Origin: Podospora comata
Lineage: Eukaryota; Ascomycota; Sordariomycetes; Sordariales; Podosporaceae
Direction: 5' to 3'
DNA length: 64,000 bases
Assembly (NCBI GenBank): GCA_017354895.1
Contig: CP071493.1
Coordinates: forward strand, 7,998,001 to 8,062,000
Positions within the stretch are counted from its first letter, which is position 1; the number at the start of each line of letters is the position of its first letter. The notes beneath the pieces were generated by a model, which worked only from the letters and a program-made list of their open reading frames with translations, did not search any database and was not told the DNA's origin. Of the stretch, positions 34,474 through 43,646 are shown one piece after another. The position numbers and the translations under genes are program-made.

Positions 34474-36239
34474 TGTGATGGATTGATTTGGTGAGTTTTG
34501 AGGTATTAGGTAGCGCGTTCAAATCGAGGATCGAGGAGGGCGGTAATTAAATTGGTGGACAAAAATATGTCGTTCGTAGCCGATGTTGTAAAAACGAATG
34601 GATCGAGTACAGGACTCTGGAAAGGAATGACAATTTCTTCAGGTGAAGAGGCGATGGGTGGCCAAACAGAAGCAAAAGGTGAGCAGAGGGAGAAATGAGG
34701 GCGACGGGGCGGTTAAAAACGAGCGCGAGGATCTGGGCACTCTGGGGGGGTGCTGGGGGTGGACGGACCTCTTGACGATAGCGGGAAGGTATTGCTGCCG
34801 CAGACTCTTGCGGCCAGGGTACATATTCGACCCTGCCAATTGGCAGCCAAGCAACCATTTGAGACCATCTCCTTAATTTTAGCGTTGGGCATTGCTTCCC
34901 TGCGCGGCACGGTACCTGCGTCTGGTTGTGCGGTGTTCCTGGCAGACAGCAGCAAGCCAGGAACCGGGCGCCAATGACAGATGGGCGGGCAAGCTCATCC
35001 CAAAATTCCCAATTCAGTCAGGAAATAACAGCTCCATTTCCCAATGGCAGCTTCCACCTGCTCTTCCAGTTCAGATGAGTGATTTCCCTGTTTTTTCCCC
35101 CACCGCTCGCTGCCTCACGCATGAAGCAAGCCTGACGTGGTGGTCCCAGCTTCCACGTCGCGTGCGTTTGTGTCAGCGCGCTCTGTGGTCACCGTGGATA
35201 GCCAAGAGGTTGCCAACAAGGCCTTCCCTGAGCAACAGTGGATGTCAAGGGCAGTTCTGGGCCAACAAGGAGGCCAGCGGTTTCTCAATCTTCGATTTTC
35301 CGGCGACCTTGCCGTGGGAAATTTGTCGCTGGCAAAACCCTGGCAGGAGTTTTCTGTTTCGATGCACACCAAGCCGGAGCAAAGCAAATGAGGCCAAGCA
35401 ACTCCCGATACACCTCACCGTTAATCTCGGGGGATCTTCAGAGAACAATCTGGACTGCTGTGATATCGATAGCCTCATACCCATTCTCCACAAGCTCTCT
35501 TTATCAAGCATAATAGAATAAAGATTCCCGACAATTCTCAAGCGCCAACGGACGGCGAAACGCCATTTCCGCATCTGTCTGTTTCGACCGAACTGACTTT
35601 GCCAGCTTGCGCCGTTCAAGTTGGCGGCGGCTTTTGGTTCCATCATGAGGTAATTTGACTGGCTGGCAGTGCACGGTTCATCTCGACTGTTCAAGCGATC
35701 GACATGGCCCGAGCGTCTCTGGCTATCAACAGGCGGTAATGGTGGCCGGTCCCACTTTCATGCCGGCCCGTAGCCGCAATTTCGGTCGGCCTTCCACAGA
35801 ATTCTCGGCTCGGGGGTGGTTGAGACCGGGGCAGCTGGAGTTTCGGCGGCATGATCAGGGACCTTTGAGATTGGGGACTTGTGAAATCTGGGGAAGTGTT
35901 TTGGAGCTCACCACTTGCTTCTTGTCACCGGCCACTCCAAAGCGTCGGTTTCGAGTTGCCCCTGACTCGCTTCACTCACCACAGTAGCATAGTGTAGTTT
36001 TCAAGCTAACGAAGGTTGTGCGAAACAAGATGTACCATATATGATGGACGTGGGATACTCGATACATACATTTGTATATACAATTATCACAGGGATAGGT
36101 TTTAGGGTGAGCAATGAGCTTGGTGAGGGGGCGTTATCTCTAAGCCTTGTCCAAGGGTTCCAAACCCCAACCGCCGCAGCCCACTCCCACAACTCCACAC
36201 ATAATCCCACTCCCGAGTCAAGAAACAACACGACAGCAA
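34474..36239. other. Intergenic between the GPI-type gene and tRNA-Phe
   Basis: 1.77 kb. The first 400 bases are the promoter side of the GPI-type gene. The remainder shows only unsupported short frames. No terminal repeat or RNA gene was found. Confidence 0.5.
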
Positions 36240-36329
36240 GCGGGTTTAGCTCAGTTGGGAGAGCGTCAGACTGAAGTCAACTTCAGGAAGTCAATCTGAA
36301 GGTCATGTGTTCGATCCACATAAACCGCA
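36240..36329 (+). tRNA. tRNA-Phe (anticodon GAA) with 17-nt intron
   Basis: 90-nt gene, 73 nt mature. The intron at 36277-36293 lies one base after the anticodon (GAA at 36273-36275), the canonical site for the tRNA splicing endonuclease. Removing it gives anticodon stem TCAGA/TCTGA and loop CTGAAGA. The T-arm is ATGTG TTCGATC CACAT. The acceptor stem GCGGGTT/AAACCGC has one G-A opposition at the fifth pair. Confidence 0.93.
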
Positions 36330-36732
36330 AGCATCATTTCTTTTGCTTCTCTCAACCATCCCCTCCTCCCTCCCTCTGAAGGAAGATAATATTATTTTTT
36401 TGTGATCAATTCTCCCGGCCTCCTTGTTGACCTTGTGTGAGGAGGATGACTTTGGCAGCTATATATCATGTCGAGATTTGGCCGCTTTAATATAACACCA
36501 CGTCGTGCTTTATTTCTCTAACTCGTGTAAATAAGATAACTACCAAGAACCAACCAACCTACACCCCCATACAAACCCCAAAGACAACTAAATCACCAAA
36601 CATGCCCGCTGTTCTGCTTGCTAAATTTAAACTCCCCACCTCCCTTCGCAATTCCCACCAACCTACCAATCCCCCAACATTACAAATTGATATTTCCTTT
36701 TTTCCCAACCCCTTCCAAAAAAAATTTCAATT
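36330..36732. other. Spacer, tRNA-Phe to GLO3 stop
   Basis: 403 bases, C- and A-rich. It is presumably tRNA terminator and GLO3 3' untranslated region. A short T run at 36395-36401 could serve as an RNA polymerase III stop. Confidence 0.4.
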
Positions 36733-38470
36733 CTAGTTCCCTAAATAAGCCCTGATGGCTCCCTGCAACCTCCCAGCACCCTCCCCAAGCAGATGCGTTA
36801 GGTTCTCGAGGTCGTCGCCAGCAGTAATGCCGAACCTCCTGACAAAATCCTTCGCGGCGCTCTCCAAGTCACCATAATCATCCATGCCGCCGCCGGGCAT
36901 ATCGTCAGACTCCTCACGCCCAAAGTATGCATTCGAAGAGATAGCAGAGGCACCCTCAAAACCGCCCAGGCGAGACTTGGCTTCAGCCTGTGCCTCAGCG
37001 TTGAACATGCCCTTGCCGAAGAATTCGTCTGAAGAAATGGCCTTCTGAGTGCCGAACTTCTTGCGGGCGTAGTTGTCATTGTCATCATCTGCAAGGGAAA
37101 GCTGGATTAGTATCACGCCTCAACAGCCCTAAAATGATAGCAGAACTCACCATCAACACTGCCCTTGATAGGTCCAACAGACCCGAAGCCACCAGCGTTC
37201 TTCTTTGCTGTGGAAGCAGCGGCGGCAGCCTTCTGGGCACCAATCTGCCCGAATCCAAGTCTGCCCATACCCATACCCAAACGCTCCATCTCCGAAGCCG
37301 ACTTTTCCCTTGTGTGAGAAGCCGAACCGTATCCACCACTCCGAGCCGAGCTCACAGGTGTGGGAGATAAAATGGCAGCACCGGTATCCTTCTTGGCAGC
37401 GGCGGCCTTGGAGCTCTGTTCTTCAGCTTCGGGATCATAGCCCAGCTTCTCGATACGCTCAGCCTCCTCCTTGGCCTTCTTCTCCGCCTCGTCAAAATCA
37501 ATGACCACATCGCCACCCAACTTCTTTGCGCCGAGCTTGGTTGCAACCTTCTTCGCGCCGAGGACGTTGGCCTTGCGGGGCCCAGTAGTTGTCTTCTTCA
37601 AGCTGGAAGAGGTGACGATGCGGCCGGCAGCAGGCTTGGACTCGCCATCGGTCTTAGCCAGAGGGGAGGCGGTACGCGAAATATCCTTGCCGTTCTGGGC
37701 TGCGCTGCTTAATGGAGAGGCGGTGCGCCCGACAACGGGAGGGGTGGCGGTTCGTGAAATTGGCGGTGTAGGCTTCTTGATGGCCGGCTTGTCCCAAGAT
37801 GAGAAGAAGTCATCTTCCTCTTCGGCGGGTGCCTCGGCGGCGTCGCCACCTTCCTCAAGAACGACCTCTTCGGGGAACTCCTTGGCGTCCCTCGCGGCTC
37901 TCTTCTTGAGTTCCTCCTTGTACTTGGTCGCGGCAGTGGAGCTGTACTTGGTCTTGGGGTCCTTGCTGTTCAGCGCGGCAGACCCGCCGTTGGACTGGAA
38001 GAACTTGGTCGCGGACTCGTTTCCGCCAACTTTCATGATGCGGAGCTGGTCCCATTGCCACTCTGTATTATAGCATAGTTAGTTATTATGGGCTCTTGTT
38101 GTCGGAGGCACGCGAACGCGAAACGGGGACATACGGTCGAGGTTAGTAGAGCGAACAAAGGAGATGTGGACACCGAGATTGCGATGGTGGGCCGAGCAAT
38201 CGAGGCAGAGGTAGATGCCAAAAGGAACGGAGGTCCATGTTGGGTTCTTTTGACCGCAGTCGAAGCAGATCTGTCACGGGGGAAGGAATCCGTAGTTAGT
38301 AAACTGTTTCCATCATCGTGGGTGGGCGTGGCCATGGTCTCGCGACCGAACTCGGCACCTTGCTGGCAACGCGAGGAGGGATGATATGGATGGCTTGCCT
38401 TATTAGCCTGCTTGGACTTGAGCTTCTCAAAGAGCTTGAGCGACTGCTGCTTGGTAGCGAGGCCGCTCAT
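36733..38470 (-). CDS. GLO3: GLO3-type ARF GTPase-activating protein, 4 exons
   Basis: Stimulates GTP hydrolysis on ARF1 in COPI retrograde Golgi-to-ER transport. Read as complement(join(36733..37088,37151..38062,38135..38270,38399..38470)), 491 residues. The ArfGAP zinc finger is C26-x2-C29-x16-C46-x2-C49 ([12 protein letters not shown]...YLCLDCS), followed by [14 protein letters not shown] with the Arg54 finger. The middle is Ser/Thr/Pro-rich with three TASP-type repeats. GLO3 regulatory motifs appear as [13 protein letters not shown] and [12 protein letters not shown], and the C-terminal helix ends [11 protein letters not shown]. Intron 1 (38271-38398) starts GCAAGC after KQANK, a GC-AG intron; no GT donor would join to ICFDCG. 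Introns 2 and 3 are GT-AG. Confidence 0.94.
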
Positions 38471-38855
38471 TGTGTCTGGTGTGTAACGGTTGGCTCTGTA
38501 GTTAAGTGTGTTGGCGGTGTCGGATAGTAAAGTTCAAGGGATGAAGTGCGGTCGAGGCTCGTGAATGTTCAATGGTGATCCAGTCAGGGGACAACGGGCC
38601 ACAATTTCGCTGCCCAGGAATCCATCCATGTGGCATCAAGTCAATCCACTAACCCTGAACTGGCTTAGTGCTGAGCTGCCCCACGTCTGCACCCACGGGC
38701 CACCTTGAGTCTTTTCCCCGCCGAGGAAATGCCGGGGCGGCAGAAGCCTGGGGCCCTGCAGCTTGAAGCTCCCACTTGACCTCACCTTGAAGGAGGCGGG
38801 CAGCCTTCGAATCACAATATCTATTGCGTGGAGCAATGGATAATCCCCAACCGCC
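38471..38855. promoter_or_regulatory. Shared divergent promoter, GLO3 / TIM21
   Basis: Only 385 bases separate the two start codons, so both promoters lie here. No TATA box or other specific site is evident. Confidence 0.5.
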
Positions 38856-39642
38856 ATGATGATCAAATCCCATCTAACCCCAGTTCTTCGGCTTCGAACC
38901 CTCCCTTTCACCTCCCCCGTGGTCAATCTACGTGCCCTTCAACCCCGCCATTACGCAACCCACCACCAAACTTCGTCCTCCAAATCCGAACCAGAAGTTA
39001 AACGCCGCTCCGTCACGCCCTTCAACGACACCGGCTCTGTCCCATGGTCCTCCCTTTCGATCCTTGAAAAGGGCGCTCGCGCCAGCCAGCAAACCTTCAA
39101 CTTCGGCCTCGTTATCCTCGGTTTGACCCTCACCTCTGGCGTGCTCTACGTGCTCTACACCGAGGTCTTCTCGCCCTCCTCCCGAACAGCCTACTTCAAC
39201 CGCGCCGTTGACCGTATAAAGGCCGATCCGCGCTTGATTGAGCTCCTGGGAGATGGCAAAAAAATCGAGGCATTCGGAGAGGAGACCGGCAACAAGTGGC
39301 GGAGGGCGAGGCCGATCGCCTCGAGTGAAGTGACGGATCGGAATGGGGTTCAGCATATGTACATCAACTTCAACGTGCGTTATACAGCTAGCGAGAAATG
39401 ACTGAAGGAAACATGCTGACATGGCATCATAATAATAGCTCAAGGGACCGAAAGGTACTGGCACGGCTTTTGTACACCTTTTCAAGCCGGTTGGAGGGAA
39501 ACAGTGGGAGTACAAGTACTTTTATGTTGATGTAAAGGGCCAACAGAGGATCTACCTGGAGAACACAGAGGCTGCCGCCGCACTGGCTGCGAAGGAGAGG
39601 TCCAAGACCGATGGGATCAAGTTTCTCGGTATCAGGTGGTGA
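38856..39642 (+). CDS. TIM21: TIM21, mitochondrial presequence translocase subunit
   Basis: Inner-membrane subunit of the TIM23 complex that contacts the outer-membrane TOM complex. Read as join(38856..39374,39439..39642), 240 residues, with one GTGCGT...ATAG intron. The N-terminus is Arg-rich and acid-free (LRLRTLPFTSPVVNLRALQPRHY), a matrix-targeting leader. One membrane helix follows (FNFGLVILGLTLTSGVLYVLY, about 82-102). The intermembrane-space domain has TEVFSPSSRTAYFNRAVDRI, RRARPIASSEVTDRNGVQHMYINFN and the C-terminal GTAFVHLFKP...YKYFYVDVKG. Length, topology and motif order all fit TIM21. Confidence 0.93.
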
Positions 39643-39924
39643 AGTCATCGCCAGGTGCGAGAGCGGTGTATGATAAAGGTATGTGTGTACAATATCAGTT
39701 GGCTGTGATGGAATTTCAGGGAAACTATGATCAAGGCGTTTTGAATTTCCACAGAGCTTAGGAAGAGCAGCATATTATCAAAAGGGATCTCACATATACC
39801 CATCAAACCATATTTTAGCCGTCTAAACTGTTGGTCAAAGTAGCCGCTTTGCCTCATATATTCATTGGTGAAAACTAGCAGCTACTGAGTGAGCTAGGGC
39901 GCGATCTTTTGGCCGTAATTTTCG

Positions 39925-39952
39925 CTGAAAGTCTTCATATGAAGACTTTCAG
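39925..39952. repeat. Perfect 28-bp palindrome inside the MITE-like element
   Basis: Arm CTGAAAGTCTTCAT is followed immediately by its exact reverse complement, with no spacer. It can form a cruciform or hairpin. Confidence 0.9.
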
Positions 39953-40075
39953 AATGTGTGATCTTTTTCGTCTGAAACAGTTCATCAGCCAATTTGGATG
40001 GAAAACCGATCCTGAGGAGAAGTCCGTGTATTTTAAACTCTGACTAACTATAGGCCTTTAAAACTCCACTTTCCC

Positions 40076-40117
40076 ATGAAAGTCTTCATTAAAGAAAAAG
40101 GTGATGAAGACTTTCAT
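40076..40117. repeat. Second inverted repeat of the same 14-mer
   Basis: ATGAAAGTCTTCAT (40076-40089) and its reverse complement (40104-40117) are separated by 14 bases. The core TGAAAGTCTTCAT is shared with the palindrome at 39925, making four copies within 200 bases. Confidence 0.9.
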
Positions 40118-40777
40118 ACTGCACAGTATGGTCAATTACAGGGCCTTACAGCAAGCCATATCCACCTTAGGCTACCTTCTTCCAGGGCCTTTATCTTGAC
40201 TTCGACCGGTCTTCGATAGGGCCTTGGCACGTACTGGCCAATACGTCAACAATACTTCATCAGGGGCACCCAGGGCCTTGATGAAACCCTTCATGGAAAT
40301 TCTTTCAAATGGCTGCTGTTTGGGCCAAAAGATCACCGCCCTAGTTACTGAGAGCGGACCATTAACACCCCTATGAACGTACCCTAACTGTCATGATTCC
40401 AACCTGTAACCTTCTCTTCTTTCGTCTTTACCTGTGTTCCATCCCAACAAAACCATAAAAATGAAACGCGACCTTTTGGTTTCCCTCCTCCCCACCCCCA
40501 AATTATCATTAATAAATGGAAGGAAAGCCAGCCGCGAAGACCCAGACAAACTCCTGCTGACAGTAAGAGACATTCTCCCTTATCTTACACCATGCCACGC
40601 TCTTCTTCGTCTTTTGTGCCGACGTGCTTCTCTTCGTCTTTTGCTCGGAGGTGTTCGTCATCCCCCCAGCCGCACAGTTATTATTATTTTTTGACGTTTC
40701 CTGAAACCGGAGCTAGAACAGGTGAAGCGCTTGAATAGGTAAGCCGGCACATTCCGAAGCTCAGTACCGGAGCCATT

Positions 40778-42248
40778 CTAATGCCCCTCATCCCCTTCCA
40801 TCTTCGCGATCCACTTGTTCATCTGGCTAAACTTGTCCTCAAACGACTTTTGCAACTTCTCTGCCGCGCCCCACATGGGATCAGTCTCATTCCAGTACTC
40901 ATAGCAGTTCGCAAAGATTTGGTTCATGTCTGCCAGGAACTCCTGTTCGTCATTGTACTCCTTGTTGTCCATCTTGTTCTTCATCGTCGTCAAGTCCATG
41001 GGCTTCTTGACCACGTTGAAGTAGTCGGGTACGCCATCGCGCTGGGGGTCGACGGGATCCTTGAAGGGCCCAACGACACGGGTCCAAAAGCCTGGTTATA
41101 GACGTTAATATCAGTTCAAGTAATGTGAGAGGAAAGGTGAAGCGGGCTTACCAGGACCAGAGAGCATCCTGGCCAGTAGGTCTGCGCAAAAGTTCAGTTT
41201 CTGGTTCGTCGAAAACTGCTGGCTCGCAATCGCAGCTCCACTAGTGCGGCGCTTAGGGCCTGGTTTAGACGAGGCTTTTGGCACAGAAGCGGTGGCTCCC
41301 TTTGTCACCGTCTTGCGACCAGAAGCGGTCTGAGAGACAACAGGAGGTGACCCGTTGGCGCCAGCTTCCGACACACGCTGCTTCTTCGCAGGTCGTCCTC
41401 CTTCCTGTCCCCCTTCAGTGTCACGTCGCTTCTCTGCAGCTGGGGCAAGGGCGGCAGGATCGGATCCTGCCCGCTCATCAAGGGGGGAGCTGTTCTCCAG
41501 TGAGCTCATAGCTACCACCAACTCACTCAACACCTCCTGCGGCAACGACCTCGCAAACTCTGTCCGGGACTCCGACGATCTCATATACTCGGCAGCCCAC
41601 GAAAGGAGCAGCTTTCGTATCGAAGAGCCCTCGGGAGTATCTTTCCACACTTGTACAAGAAGTGGTGTTGCGGGAATGTGTTCGGTGATGCGTCTGCACT
41701 CAATCATGGCGTCCAGTGTCGCATCGCAGAGGCCGTCGATGCCGAGCATATGACCAAGCTTCCACACGCCAATGAGTACATCATAGCTGGGAAGGTTATC
41801 CAGTGATGGGAAGACCTGGCCCGTGTAGAGATAGTTCTGGCAGTACGCGAACACCTCGGTGGGTGTTTCTGGGAGTCTGACAATGTTCTCGATGGATTCT
41901 TGGTCTGCATTCTCGTCGAAGAACTTGCGGTAATAGGAGGACTTGGAGCACAAGAAGTCTTTTTGGATACCGAACGGTATCTCCTCGGGTCCGACTAAGG
42001 CGATGACAAATATGGGATGAGGTTCCCTGGGAAGATTGTCTACGTCAGTATGTGTGATCCTAATCATGCGAGGATGCGACTTACAGCCAGGAGAATGGTC
42101 GGTGTTCTTGTATGCTATTGGCTGGGCGCGCTACTTCAACTGGGGCGACATCACTCGCATTCTTGTCGGCAGCTTCTACGATAGTGACTACCTCAGCAGC
42201 GACGGCGACGGCATCCCCATTGGGCTGTGGTACAGGCTCTTCTGCCAT
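40778..42248 (-). CDS. BTB/POZ-bromodomain protein
   Basis: Read as complement(join(40778..41091,41152..42026,42085..42248)), 450 residues; phases agree at both GT-AG introns. After a 55-residue Ala/Val-rich leader comes a BTB/POZ fold (about 57-150: PHPIFVIALVGPEEIPFGIQKDFLCSKSSYYRKFF by position, and LYTGQVF), used for dimerisation. A basic, disordered linker with KKQR and KPGPKRRTSG patches follows, then a bromodomain at the C-terminus (about 347-440: GVPDYFNVVKKPMDLTTMKNK by position, NCYEYWNETDPMW). The usual Tyr-Asn of the acetyl-lysine pocket reads Tyr-Trp-Asn here. It is likely a nuclear acetyl-histone reader; the partner complex is unknown. For intron 1 the second AG (CCCAG) was used, because the first breaks the frame. 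Confidence 0.85.
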
Positions 42249-43014
42249 TCTGAATGTGTGATTATTTGCGTTAGCCCATCGTCTCCTGGATCTTACATGG
42301 CGGGGATCGTGGAAACTACACGTCTCATGTTGAGATGAGAGACGTGATTCACCATGCCGGCAAGATGGTGGCTCATTTGATGGAATGATCAAAAGAATAT
42401 GTGCGCGAGAGTAAGTACTGTATGATACATCTCAATTGACATACCTATTATCCGTAGGCTCCTCCATGACTTCAAACATTGAGCCGAGTGAAACCAGTGT
42501 TGACCTCTTAGTTGTTGATGAAGCAGTTACTGCCAGGCGCCGTGCGCTTTCTCAGACCAAGGATCAATTGGTGAGTGGCAGGTAGTTAATAATAATAGAG
42601 AGATGAGTGCCACTACAAATTGATGGCATATGATGTGCGAGCTCGGTTTGATTGTTTGAGACGAAAAGCAATGAGCTGTGTAAAGTCAAAAGTAAGATGA
42701 GCTTTGGCGAATGAACGTGAGATGTGATCCAGTCCAAGTTGCGGTTCGGTGACCCACTTTCATACTGTGCGGAGCAGCGGAAGGAATGCGGGAGGGCACT
42801 GTGTCGGCCAAACCAGCACGAAGAGTGGCAGGTACTATCAGGACTTGGTAGTACTGTGGATTGTTTTTTTTTTTTTTTTTGATGGTAATAAAATGTTAGG
42901 AAATGGCTTCATACTCATTATTTGCTCTCATTTATGTTGATATCTGGCGGCATGTCACTTTTATAGGTGTTACATCCAGTTATCACATCATCAATTAGCT
43001 GCTGATTCCTTTCA
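42249..43014. other. Intergenic, promoter of the BTB-bromodomain gene
   Basis: 766 bases up to tRNA-Cys. It contains a run of 17 T (42864-42880). No gene is supported. Confidence 0.5.
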
Positions 43015-43086
43015 GGACGAATAGCTCAGGGGTAGAGCAACCGGCTGCAGTCCGGTAGGTCACGTGTTCAAATCACGTTTCGTCCT
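43015..43086 (+). tRNA. tRNA-Cys (anticodon GCA)
   Basis: 72-nt cloverleaf without intron. The acceptor stem is GGACGAA/TTCGTCC with discriminator T. The anticodon stem ACCGG/CCGGT encloses CTGCAGT, giving GCA. The T-arm is ACGTG TTCAAAT CACGT. Confidence 0.94.
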
Positions 43087-43646
43087 TACCTTTTGCATTG
43101 TTTTTACATTCATCTGTTTTTGCTGTCATTGAGTTTTCGTCAGTCAATACATCGTTTTATTTGTTCTGGGCTTGCTGGTTTCTCTGTGGATTGTTGTTTC
43201 CAAAATATCCTCTGTATCAGTGGTTTAGGGCTTTGTAAGAGATTCTCATACCACGCCTCCAGGTTGCGAGTTTCCATCTTTCGGAGAACCAAGAAATTTA
43301 GAGGCGACTATTTTGCATGAAAAGATAATAAATCCGCGCGCATAGTTTATGTCAATACTTTGAGTACTGCCTTTGTCATCATCTCAATCCATTTCACTTG
43401 GGGGCAGGATCTGTCTGTTTTGATAATGGCTACTCCTGCTTCTGATACGAACAGGACTTCGAAATGACCACTGAGCATTGCTTATTGTATGGTACTTGGA
43501 TTTACCGGAAGACCACGTAGCAGGCTTTGAGGGTTACGAATAAATAAATAAAAGGCTGTCAATATTGTAGAGTGGTAGTTGCTGGTACCTGTCCCCAGAT
43601 CCCTGACGAATCTATACCTCAATATCTTCCTACTCCCCGGTAGATA
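43087..43646. other. Spacer, tRNA-Cys to the leucine-rich gene
   Basis: 560 bases, T-rich just after the tRNA. No supported feature other than likely 3' untranslated sequence of the next gene. Confidence 0.5.

Larger units (their letters stand above)
39895..40343. mobile_element. MITE-like non-autonomous DNA transposon (TIR element)
   Basis: About 450 bases flanked by TA. The ends are inverted repeats: left GGGCGCGATCTTTTGGCC (39897-39914), and the right end (40322-40341), when reverse-complemented, reads GGGCGGTGATCTTTTGGCCC. They differ by one base and one indel. The resemblance continues inward for about 30 bases in weaker form (GAAAG...ATGAAG...TTTC on both sides). There is no open frame, so any transposase would act in trans. 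A TA target duplication is typical of Tc1/mariner-type elements, but TACTGAG also occurs on both flanks (39883-39889 and 40346-40352), so the duplication is not certain. Superfamily is inferred. Confidence 0.7.
39643..40777. other. Convergent spacer carrying a MITE-like insertion
   Basis: Between the TIM21 stop and the stop of the BTB-bromodomain gene. Apart from the inverted-repeat element at 39895-40343 (listed separately), it shows no coding or RNA feature. Confidence 0.6.

Noticed and set aside
39895-40343. Reading the whole TIM21 downstream inverted repeat as a transcription terminator
   Set aside because: The inverted ends are 400 bases apart and flanked by TA, and eukaryotic polymerase II termination does not use such structures. 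A transposon explains it better.
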